Shown: piece after piece, positions 7,679-15,061 of the stretch | How the letters are laid out: every line of letters starts with the position of its first letter | Numbering within the stretch: position 1 is the first letter of the stretch | NCBI GenBank assembly: GCA_934457415.1 | Contig: CAKSHM010000005.1 | Span: forward strand, 62,001 to 126,000 | Origin: an uncultured Eubacteriales bacterium | GTDB taxonomy: Bacteria > Bacillota > Clostridia > Oscillospirales > Acutalibacteraceae | Direction: 5' to 3' | DNA length: 64,000 nucleotides | Position numbers and translations under genes: made by a program | The notes under the pieces: model-generated | Databases searched by the model: none | Told to the model about the DNA's origin: nothing | Seen by the model: the letters and a program-made list of their open reading frames with translations, nothing else

Positions 7679-9886
7679 TTGCCCGAAAGCACAAGCGGAA
7701 AAGAAAAAATAAGCGGAATAATAGAAAGCATTACTTATAAAAACGAGCAAAATGCTTATACCGTTGCAACCGTCAAATGCGGAAAAGAAAAAATAACGGC
7801 TGTCGGATTTATGCCGTTTGCCGCAGACGGCGATAAGGTTAATCTTTTCGGGCACTTCACTGTTCATCATTCCTACGGCGAGCAGTTTGCGGTGGACAAT
7901 TTCGAAAGAGCCGTTCCCGAAAGCAGCGCGGCCATTTTAAGATATCTTTCTTCGGGAGCGATTAAAGGGATAGGCCCCGGCACTGCTTCAAAAATTGTAG
8001 AAAAATTTAAAGATAAAACCTTGCAGGTTCTTGAAAACAGTCCTGAGGATTTGTCTTCAATCCGCGGGATTTCACTTGAAAAAGCTTACGGCTTCAGTGA
8101 GGAATACAAAAAACAGTACGGCGTGCAGGAACTTGTTTTATTGCTTTCGCCTTACGGAATAGGTATCGAAAAATGCGCACGTATATTTAAAAGGCTCGGT
8201 AAAGACGCGGCTGAAAAAATCAAAAACAATCCTTATGTTTTATGCTCGGACGATTTTTCGGTATCTTTTGAAAAGGCAGAGGCAGTTTCAACTGATCTGA
8301 ACCTGCCGCAGGACAGCTGTGACAGAGTCTGCGCGGGGATAATATATGTCCTTAAAAGAAATCTTATGAATGGGCATACATGTCTTCCCGCAGACAAGCT
8401 GTGCGCTGCTTCAAAGCGGCTTTTAGGCTTGGACGATAAAAAAATCAGCGATAGCTTGAATTTGCTCAAGGAACAGCTTGCTGTGCTTTCCTGTATAAAG
8501 GACGGTCAGGAATTTATTGCTCTGCCCGAGCAGTTTTATGCTGAACAGTATATCAGCGCAAGGATGAAAGCGGTTAAACAAAATCTTGATAAAAGCGTAA
8601 TTATAGACGACCTTGAAATTGATTATGTTGAAAATAAAGTTGGCATAAAATTCGAGAGCATGCAAAGGCTTGCGATAAAGCAGACCTTTGAAAGCGGAAT
8701 TCTTATTCTTACAGGCGGTCCCGGTACGGGGAAAACCACAACACTAAACGCAATAATTCAGCTTTTTGAAAACCGCGATATTTCAATAGCTCTCGCAGCA
8801 CCAACCGGCAGAGCGGCAAAGCGTATGTCAGAGCTTACAGGCAGAGAAGCGAAAACAATACATAGACTTTTAGAGGTTGAATGGGGCGCTGACGACGAAC
8901 AGCACTTTGCGAGAAATGAGAAAAACCCGCTTGATTGCGATGTTATAATTATTGATGAGGCCTCTATGATCGACTCTCTGCTTTTCAGCGCCCTGTTAAA
9001 GGCACTGAAACTCAAGTGCAGAATGGTGATTGTAGGAGATGCAGATCAACTTCCGAGCGTTTCGGCAGGTAATGTTTTAAATGACCTTTTGATGTCGGGC
9101 AGGTTTGCCTCAATAAAGCTGAATAAGGTTTTCAGGCAGGCTCAGAAAAGCCTTATTGTGACAAACGCGCATGCTATTATAAACAACGGCAATCCCGATT
9201 TGAGTTCAAAGAACGGAGATTTTTTCTTTCTTGAACGAGGAAGCGAAAATTCGGTTTGCAATACTGTTCTTGAGCTTGCGGATTTAAGACTTCCCAAGGC
9301 TTACGGATTTGATCCGGTTAAAGACATTCAGATTCTTTGTCCGTCAAGAATGCTTGACTGCGGATGCGTTAATCTTAACAATCTCCTTCAAGGCGTTTTA
9401 AATCCCGAGGATAGACACAAAAGTCAGCTTTCATATAAAGGTGTTTATTTCCGCACAGGCGATAAAGTGATGCAGATAAAAAATAATTATGATATAATCT
9501 GGAAAAAGCAGGATAATGAGACGGGCAGCGGTGTTTTTAACGGAGATATCGGACTTATAACAGATGTAGATGTAAGGGCAGGAATAATAACCGTTTTGTT
9601 TGATGACAGAACCGTGACTTATTTTAAAGAGCAGCTGGATGAAATTGAGCTTGCTTATGCCGTAACGGTACATAAAAGTCAGGGAAGTGAATTCGACTGT
9701 GTTATTTTACCGCTCTTTGATATTCCGGAAAAGCTAAAATACAGAAATCTTTTGTATACAGCTATTACAAGAGCAAAAAAGCTTCTTGTTATCGTAGGCA
9801 AAAAGCAAATATTTATTCAGATGGCTGAAAATAACAGAAAAACCCTGAGATATACGCTTTTAAAGGACCTGTTGTGTGATGAATAA
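7679..9886 (+). CDS. recD2: RecD2-type SF1B DNA helicase
   Basis: ATP-dependent 5'-3' DNA helicase of the RecD2 (long RecD-like) family, involved in repair and replication-fork upkeep; no RecBC partners are nearby. The 735-residue protein has an N-terminal OB-like region, a helix-hairpin-helix block (about 90-190), then the motor: Walker A GGPGTGKTT at 346-354, Walker B IIDEASMID near 422, GDADQLPSV, and C-terminal VTVHKSQGSEFD and LLYTAITRAKK. The start is TTG 7679 with GGAAGTG upstream. The gene overlaps the next one by 11 bases. Confidence 0.94.
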   Translation: MPESTSGKEKISGIIESITYKNEQNAYTVATVKCGKEKITAVGFMPFAADGDKVNLFGHFTVHHSYGEQFAVDNFERAVPESSAAILRYLSSGAIKGIGPGTASKIVEKFKDKTLQVLENSPEDLSSIRGISLEKAYGFSEEYKKQYGVQELVLLLSPYGIGIEKCARIFKRLGKDAAEKIKNNPYVLCSDDFSVSFEKAEAVSTDLNLPQDSCDRVCAGIIYVLKRNLMNGHTCLPADKLCAASKRLLGLDDKKISDSLNLLKEQLAVLSCIKDGQEFIALPEQFYAEQYISARMKAVKQNLDKSVIIDDLEIDYVENKVGIKFESMQRLAIKQTFESGILILTGGPGTGKTTTLNAIIQLFENRDISIALAAPTGRAAKRMSELTGREAKTIHRLLEVEWGADDEQHFARNEKNPLDCDVIIIDEASMIDSLLFSALLKALKLKCRMVIVGDADQLPSVSAGNVLNDLLMSGRFASIKLNKVFRQAQKSLIVTNAHAIINNGNPDLSSKNGDFFFLERGSENSVCNTVLELADLRLPKAYGFDPVKDIQILCPSRMLDCGCVNLNNLLQGVLNPEDRHKSQLSYKGVYFRTGDKVMQIKNNYDIIWKKQDNETGSGVFNGDIGLITDVDVRAGIITVLFDDRTVTYFKEQLDEIELAYAVTVHKSQGSEFDCVILPLFDIPEKLKYRNLLYTAITRAKKLLVIVGKKQIFIQMAENNRKTLRYTLLKDLLCDE

Positions 9887-10619
9887 GTTAATCAAAAATC
9901 TCGGAAACGAGATTTTATCCGCTGTGTTTCCCTATAAATGCCTGTCCTGCGGAGATATAATTGAGGACAAAGGATTTTGCAAAGCCTGCATAAAAGAACT
10001 CAAGGAAATAAATTCCGAAAAACGCTGCAGGAAATGCGGCCGAGAAAAGGAATACTGTATATGCGGATACAGAGTTTTCAGGTTTGAATCATTGGTTTCG
10101 CTTTATGAAAACAGCGGCACCGCCAAGATTGCCTACTATAATTATAAATTAGGCGGCAGGGTCAATCATGCCGTGTTTTTCGCAGAACAGTTGGCAAAGG
10201 CTGCGGAGCATGAATATTGCGGGATTGATTTTAAGTTTCTTACATTTGTCCCGAGTTCAAAATTCAGCAAATTCAAGCATGGGTTTGACCATAATATGGA
10301 AATTGCGTCCAGACTGTCAAAATTCATGAGAATTCCTTTAAAAGAAATTCTTGTCTGTAAACCGTTCAGGCGTTCTCAGCACAGAAGCAATGCCGAATCG
10401 AGACTTAAAAATGTTAAGAATAAGTATTATGTGAAAGATAAAATTTCAGGCGGAAATGTTCTTTTGTTTGATGATATCGTGACAACAGGAGCAACTTTGG
10501 ACGAATGTGCCAAACAGTTGCTTATCGCAGGCGCCGACAAAGTATACTGCATTTCATTTTTGCAAAGCGCAAATCATAATTTAAAGGGTTCGGAACCCGT
10601 CTTAAAAAAGGGTGATTAA
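9876..10619 (+). CDS. comFC: ComFC-like phosphoribosyltransferase-fold protein
   Basis: A 247-residue ComF/GntX family protein. The N-terminus has a zinc-ribbon-like set of cysteines (CLSC near 16-19, CKAC, CRKCGREKEYCIC). The C-terminus has the PRTase signature LLFDDIVTTGATLDECA. In competent bacteria ComFC works with ComFA in DNA uptake, but many non-competent Clostridia keep it with an unclear role. It overlaps recD2 and directly abuts the mreB-like gene, so the three form one operon. dprA is also in this window, while no uptake machinery is. Confidence 0.88.
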   Translation: MMNKLIKNLGNEILSAVFPYKCLSCGDIIEDKGFCKACIKELKEINSEKRCRKCGREKEYCICGYRVFRFESLVSLYENSGTAKIAYYNYKLGGRVNHAVFFAEQLAKAAEHEYCGIDFKFLTFVPSSKFSKFKHGFDHNMEIASRLSKFMRIPLKEILVCKPFRRSQHRSNAESRLKNVKNKYYVKDKISGGNVLLFDDIVTTGATLDECAKQLLIAGADKVYCISFLQSANHNLKGSEPVLKKGD

Positions 10620-11642
10620 ATGGCAACAGAAATCGGAATAGATTTAGGAACTTCCAAAACCGTTATTTTTTCAAGCTCGAGAATCGTCCTTGAGCAACCC
10701 AGTATCGTTACGGTCGACAGTGAAACATGGGATCCGATATATTACGGGGAAAAAGCAAAGAAAACATTGGGAAGAACGCCCGACAGCATGATATGTGTTT
10801 CTCCTATCGAGCATGGAGTTATAGCGGATTACGATATAACCGAGCTTATGCTTAAGGAATATATGCACAGGGCTTTCGGAAATAAAATCGTCAGACCGAA
10901 GATCATAGCTTCTTTGCCTGCCGGCTTAACAGAGCTTCAGCATCATTCGCTTGCAAATGTTGTTGAATCGGGAGGAGGAAGAAACATTTCGGTTATTGAA
11001 GGTCCTCTTGCAATCGCTTTCGGATTGGGAATTGATTTTACTAAGGCTCACGGTACATTTATAGTTGATATAGGCGCAGGAACAACCGATATAGCCGTTA
11101 TTTCCATGGGCGGAATTTCTATATGTGACTCCTTTAAAATTGCTTCTTTGAACTTTGATACGCAGATTATAAAATATATAAAAAGAGAATATAATATTGA
11201 AATAGGACCGTTAATGGCGGAAAGTATCAAGAAAACGATCGGAACGGTCGTTGACAGAACTATTGATATTGCTATGGTTGCAAAGGGAAGAAACCTTTAT
11301 ACCGGACTTCCCGAAAGCTTTGAAATATCGTCTGACGAGGTGTTTGAGGCTGTAAAGGAGCCTGCTGTTATGATTTGTGAGGCTATCCGTTCGGTGCTTT
11401 CCAAAACCGACCCCGACTTGGTTGCGGATATCAATCAGGACGGATTGTATCTTACGGGCGGAGGAAGTCTTATTTACGGAATGGATAAGCTGATAGCCGA
11501 TTATACGGGTACGGCGGTTCATAAGCTTGAGGATCCGACGCACAGCGTAATAAAAGGTACGGCTTTCGCGCTTAAAAACCCACAAATGCTTAAAAATGTC
11601 AACTATCAGCTTCGCTCAATAAAAGAGCTGACCGTTGAATAA
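10620..11642 (+). CDS. mreB: MreB/Mbl-family actin-like rod-shape protein
   Basis: A 340-residue bacterial actin that forms membrane-bound filaments steering lateral wall synthesis. The phosphate-1 motif GIDLGTSKT is at residues 6-14, the phosphate-2 motif IVDIGAGTTDIAVIS near 147-161 and the adenosine motif LTGGGSLIYGMD near 280. The sequence could equally be Mbl or an MreBH-type paralogue, since mreC and mreD do not follow. It starts one base after the comFC stop. The infC promoter follows its stop at once. Confidence 0.92.
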   Translation: MATEIGIDLGTSKTVIFSSSRIVLEQPSIVTVDSETWDPIYYGEKAKKTLGRTPDSMICVSPIEHGVIADYDITELMLKEYMHRAFGNKIVRPKIIASLPAGLTELQHHSLANVVESGGGRNISVIEGPLAIAFGLGIDFTKAHGTFIVDIGAGTTDIAVISMGGISICDSFKIASLNFDTQIIKYIKREYNIEIGPLMAESIKKTIGTVVDRTIDIAMVAKGRNLYTGLPESFEISSDEVFEAVKEPAVMICEAIRSVLSKTDPDLVADINQDGLYLTGGGSLIYGMDKLIADYTGTAVHKLEDPTHSVIKGTAFALKNPQMLKNVNYQLRSIKELTVE

Positions 11643-11651
11643 AAAAAGGTA

Positions 11652-11679
11652 TTGACAAATAAAATAATTATGTTATAAT
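11652..11679 (+). promoter_or_regulatory. promoter of the infC-rpmI-rplT operon
   Basis: TTGACA (11652-11657) and TATAAT (11674-11679), spacer 16 bases. The leader to the infC start is about 150 bases. Confidence 0.85.
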
Positions 11680-11685
11680 ATTTAA

Positions 11686-11833
11686 GACAATGAAGCAGAA
11701 TGTACTTGTGTTCTCACCTTGAGATAATATGATCTCGGGTCAATATTATTGATTTTCTTATTGATAATTGAAAGACGCAGGTATTATTATGCTTGCGTCT
11801 TATTATTTTACTTATTGTTGGAGGTGCTTTACA
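11686..11833 (+). ncRNA. infC-operon leader with attenuator hairpin
   Basis: A 5' leader with at least two hairpins. The first pairs CTTGAGAT with ATCTCGGG around 11719-11740. The second, at 11772-11801, pairs AAGACGCAGG with CTTGCGTCTT (10 bp, one G-T) and is followed by TATTATTTTACTT, a weak terminator tail just before the ribosome binding site. Firmicutes infC operons are commonly repressed by L20 through such a leader (established for Bacillus). That L20 binds this one is inference. Confidence 0.7.
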
Positions 11834-12352
11834 ATCAGCAGCAAAGAATTAGCTATCAACGAAGGAATTAAATTCAAGGAAGTAAGAGTAATTGATTCAC
11901 AGGGCGGTCAGCTCGGTATTTTGCCGATTGACAAGGCTTTGGAAGTAGCTTTTCAGAAAGATCTTGATCTTGTAGCGATTTCGCCTAATGCCAATCCGCC
12001 TGTCTGCAAAATTATGGACTACGGAAAGTACAGATTTGAGCAGGCAAAGCGCGAAAAAGAGGCAAAGAAAAATCAGAAAACCGTTGAAATCAAAGAGATT
12101 CGTCTGGGTCTCAGTATAGATAAGCACGATTTTGAAACAAAAGGAAATCATGCGATAGGTTTTTTGAAAAGCGGAAACAAGGTTAAGGTTTCAATAAGAT
12201 TTCGCGGAAGAGAAATGGGTCATCCTGAAATAGGTACCGATATTATGAATCAGTTTGCAGAGTACTGTTCGGAATTTTCATCTGTTGAGAAGCCGGCTAA
12301 GCTTGAAGGAAGAAACATGCTGATGTTTTTGGCACCGAAATCAGGTAAATAA
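11834..12352 (+). CDS. infC: translation initiation factor IF-3, ATC start
   Basis: IF-3 binds the 30S subunit and polices start-codon choice. The conserved N-terminus (SKELAINEGIKFKEVRVID) is preceded in frame only by ATC at 11834, with GGAGG 9 bases upstream (11820-11824). The nearest in-frame ATG or TTG codons lie upstream, inside the attenuator hairpin, and would add 15-22 unlikely residues. infC genes typically use ATT, ATC or ATA so that IF-3 represses its own translation, so ATC is the expected oddity. 172 residues, normal length. First gene of the L35/L20 operon. Confidence 0.93.
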   Translation: MSSKELAINEGIKFKEVRVIDSQGGQLGILPIDKALEVAFQKDLDLVAISPNANPPVCKIMDYGKYRFEQAKREKEAKKNQKTVEIKEIRLGLSIDKHDFETKGNHAIGFLKSGNKVKVSIRFRGREMGHPEIGTDIMNQFAEYCSEFSSVEKPAKLEGRNMLMFLAPKSGK

Positions 12353-12367
12353 CTGGAGGAATTATAA

Positions 12368-12565
12368 ATGCCTAAAATCAAAACACACAGTGGCGCAAAA
12401 AAGCGTTTTAAGCTCACCAAGACCGGAAAGGTTAAGCGTGCGCATGCTTTCAAGTCACACATTCTTAACAAAAAGACTACAAAGCGTAAGAGAAATCTTC
12501 GCAAGGTAGTTTGTGCCGATGTAACAAATGTTGCAAAGGTCAAGAAAATGATCCCTTATAAGTAA
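12368..12565 (+). CDS. rpmI: 50S ribosomal protein L35
   Basis: A 65-residue basic protein with the full L35 signature (PKIKTHSGAKKRFKLTKTGK, then RAHAFKSHIL). It sits between infC and rplT, 15 bases after infC, with GGAGG before its ATG. Confidence 0.98.
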   Translation: MPKIKTHSGAKKRFKLTKTGKVKRAHAFKSHILNKKTTKRKRNLRKVVCADVTNVAKVKKMIPYK

Positions 12566-12597
12566 GAGATTGAGAACATTATCGGAGGTTACTTGAA

Positions 12598-12957
12598 ATG
12601 GCTCGTGTAAAAGGTGCGCTTGCAACACGCAAAAGAAGAAAAAAGACATTAAAGCTTGCTAAAGGCTATTTTGGCGCCAAATCCAAGCTTTTTAAAACGG
12701 CTAAAGAAGCTGTAATGAAATCCGGCAACTATGCCTATATCGGCCGCAGACAGAAGAAACGCGATTTCCGCCGTCTTTGGATTACCCGTATATCGGCTGC
12801 CGCTAAGATTAACGGTATGAATTATTCTACTTTTATGAACGGTCTTAATAAGGCTAAGGTAGATATCAACCGCAAAATGCTCGCTGACATCGCTGTTAAC
12901 GATCCTGCAGGATTTGCAACACTCGTTAAAACAGCCGAAAAAGCGCTTTCAAAATAA
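12598..12957 (+). CDS. rplT: 50S ribosomal protein L20
   Basis: A 119-residue 23S rRNA-binding protein (RVKGALATRKRRKKTLKLAK; AYIGRRQKKRDFRRLWITRI), also the usual repressor of this operon through the leader RNA. It has a GGAGG site and is followed by a strong terminator. Confidence 0.98.
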   Translation: MARVKGALATRKRRKKTLKLAKGYFGAKSKLFKTAKEAVMKSGNYAYIGRRQKKRDFRRLWITRISAAAKINGMNYSTFMNGLNKAKVDINRKMLADIAVNDPAGFATLVKTAEKALSK

Positions 12958-12963
12958 TTTTTA

Positions 12964-13004
12964 TCGCCCGATAAGCTTGCTTTCGGGCGAATTTTGATTT
13001 TTTT
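12964..13004 (+). terminator. rho-independent terminator after rplT
   Basis: An 8-bp GC-rich stem TCGCCCGA/TCGGGCGA (12964-12990, loop 11) followed by ATTTTGATTTTTTT. Confidence 0.88.
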
Positions 13005-13019
13005 GAGAGGACTGATTTT

Positions 13020-13793
13020 ATGAATTATGATATAATAACCGCAAAATCAAATCCCGTGGCTAAATATGTTTTCTCTTTGCAAAACTCTTCTAAAGAGAGA
13101 AAAAAGCATAATCGGTTTGTGCTTGAGGGTCTCAGACTTTGTGATGACGCATATTTAAACGGAATAAAATTCAGTATGCTTGTTTTAACAAAGAATATGC
13201 TTGAAAAGCATAATGAAATTGTTAAAAAATATATTGAAAATACAAGCAGGGTTTATGTTTTTTCCGAGGAATTGTTTTTAAGAATTTCGGATACTAAATC
13301 TCCGCAGGGCATCATTGCGGTAGCTGATTATCCGAAAGAAAAGGAATTTAAAGAAAAAGACGGGAAATATATCGTGCTTGAGAATATTCAGGACCCGTCA
13401 AATTTAGGAGCGATTGCAAGAACCGCGGAAGCCTTAGGCGCTTCGGGTATGATAGTCTGCGGCGGCTGCGACCCGTTTTCTCCTAAAGTGCTTAGATCTT
13501 CAATGGGAACGGTTTTAAGGCTTCCGTTATTTTTAACGGACGATATTGCTGAGTTTATAGAAAAATACGGACTCAGAGCTTTTGCCGCTGTTCCGGATAA
13601 AGCGGCAGAGCCGATAAACGAAATTTCGTTTAAAAACAAAGATGCGATTTTGATAGGAAACGAAGCAAACGGTTTGTCTGAAAACGCAATAAAATCTGCT
13701 TATAAAAAAATAACCGTACCGATGAAAGGCAGGGCGGAATCCCTTAATGCTGCGGCAGCTGCCGCAATATCATTATGGGAATTGCTAAAATAG
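13020..13793 (+). CDS. SpoU/TrmH-family RNA 2'-O-methyltransferase
   Basis: A 257-residue SPOUT (alpha/beta-knot) methyltransferase that moves a methyl from SAM to a ribose 2'-OH of rRNA or tRNA. An N-terminal substrate-binding part (RFVLEGLRLCDDA) is followed by the catalytic domain with motif 1 ENIQDPSNLGAIARTAEALG near 125, motif 2 ILIGNEANGLSE near 210 and motif 3 VPMKGRAESLNAAAAAAISLWE at the end. The exact nucleotide is unknown; this lineage is close to YsgA/RlmB. It starts right after the rplT terminator and overlaps dprA by 19 bases, opening the long gene cluster to 30539. Confidence 0.92.
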   Translation: MNYDIITAKSNPVAKYVFSLQNSSKERKKHNRFVLEGLRLCDDAYLNGIKFSMLVLTKNMLEKHNEIVKKYIENTSRVYVFSEELFLRISDTKSPQGIIAVADYPKEKEFKEKDGKYIVLENIQDPSNLGAIARTAEALGASGMIVCGGCDPFSPKVLRSSMGTVLRLPLFLTDDIAEFIEKYGLRAFAAVPDKAAEPINEISFKNKDAILIGNEANGLSENAIKSAYKKITVPMKGRAESLNAAAAAAISLWELLK

Positions 13794-15061
13794 TTATGAT
13801 GGAATTCAGTTACAATGATGATAATTTTTATATTCTTCGCAATCTTTTGAGAATACAGAGAGCTTTCGGAATAGGTACCGCAAAAGCTTACGAAGCATAT
13901 AAAACCATAAAAGAATCGGATATAATAAATTGCGATGCTTATACCGTCTATAAAATGCTTCCCGAAAAATTTGCCAAGCCTTTTTATAATGTCAAAAGAG
14001 AATATAACGACCGAATTATGAATATGTGTTCTGATAACGGAATAGGAATTCTGTGTATTGAAGACAAGAAATATCCGAAAAGATTAAAGGAACTGTATTC
14101 ACCTCCGCTTTTGCTTTATTATAAGGGAACTCTTCCTGATATTGATGAGCTTCCCGCGCTTTGTATCGTAGGTCCGAGGAAGGTTACGGAGTTTGGAGCA
14201 AAATCCGCATATTCATTGGCATTCAGATTAGCCCGAGCCGGTTTTCCGATTATAAGCGGCGCGGCAGTCGGCAGCGATTATTATGCTCACCGCGGAGCCT
14301 TGGATGCAGGCGGATTTACAATCGGTGTTTTAGGCTGCGGACTTTTATATGATTATCTTCCGCAAAACGCACAGCTTAGAAAAGAAATTTCAGAAAAGGG
14401 CTGCTTAATCAGCGAATATCCGCCGTTTTGCCAACCGGGTAAGTTTACATTTCCCGTAAGAAACAGAATAATGGCGGCGCTGCGCGTAGGAGTTGCTGTA
14501 ACAGAAGCAGGCGAAGGCTCGGGAGCGCTCAACACGGCTCATCAGGCGGCTGACCTTAATAAGGATGTTTTTGCGGTTCCGGGCAATCCCACGCTTGAAC
14601 AGTATAAAGGCTCGAATAAGCTTTTAAGAGAGGGCGCGCTGCCGCTGATTGATACTTCCGATATTTTCAACTGCTATCTTGCAGAGTATGCAGACAAGTT
14701 TAACGTCGAAAGGGCATTTTCTAAATCCGAGGCTGTTCCTAAATTTGTTTATCCGGCTCCTAACAGCAGATTAAAAAGAACATCTCCCGCAAAAACTCAT
14801 GAGCCTTTTGACTTCTCCGATAAAAAGGAAGATATCAAGCTTTCTGATATTTTTGAAAAAAAGTCTGTTAAAACTCTTTCAAAAGAAGCTCAGATAGTGT
14901 ATAATTATATAGATAAGCAAAAATTTTCGGCTGATGATATTCTGGGCTCCGGACTGTCTGACGACGGAATTCTTTCCGCTTTAACAGAGCTTGAAATGGA
15001 AAAACTCATAAAGGCACTCCCGGGAGGCTTTTATGAATTATCAGATAAGGAGATAGTTTAA
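13775..15061 (+). CDS. dprA: DNA-processing protein DprA
   Basis: A 428-residue DprA/Smf protein, which loads RecA on incoming single-stranded DNA in competent cells and is widely kept elsewhere. It has an N-terminal helical/SAM-like part, a central Rossmann-like core (IVGPRKVTEFGAKSA; ISGAAVGSDYYAHRGALDAG; FPVRNRIMAALRVGVAVTEA) and a C-terminal winged-helix region (about 375-425). No ribosome binding site is clear; in-frame ATGs at 13796 and 13799 are alternative starts. It overlaps topA by one base (TAATG). Confidence 0.93.
   Translation: MGIAKIVMMEFSYNDDNFYILRNLLRIQRAFGIGTAKAYEAYKTIKESDIINCDAYTVYKMLPEKFAKPFYNVKREYNDRIMNMCSDNGIGILCIEDKKYPKRLKELYSPPLLLYYKGTLPDIDELPALCIVGPRKVTEFGAKSAYSLAFRLARAGFPIISGAAVGSDYYAHRGALDAGGFTIGVLGCGLLYDYLPQNAQLRKEISEKGCLISEYPPFCQPGKFTFPVRNRIMAALRVGVAVTEAGEGSGALNTAHQAADLNKDVFAVPGNPTLEQYKGSNKLLREGALPLIDTSDIFNCYLAEYADKFNVERAFSKSEAVPKFVYPAPNSRLKRTSPAKTHEPFDFSDKKEDIKLSDIFEKKSVKTLSKEAQIVYNYIDKQKFSADDILGSGLSDDGILSALTELEMEKLIKALPGGFYELSDKEIV

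Noticed and set aside
11211..11585. 124-codon ORF opposite the mreB-like gene
   Set aside because: Shadow frame with no start site or family features.
11768..11833. In-frame upstream extension of infC starting at TTG 11768
   Set aside because: Would translate the attenuator hairpin and add 22 residues absent from IF-3; the ATC with GGAGG is a better fit.
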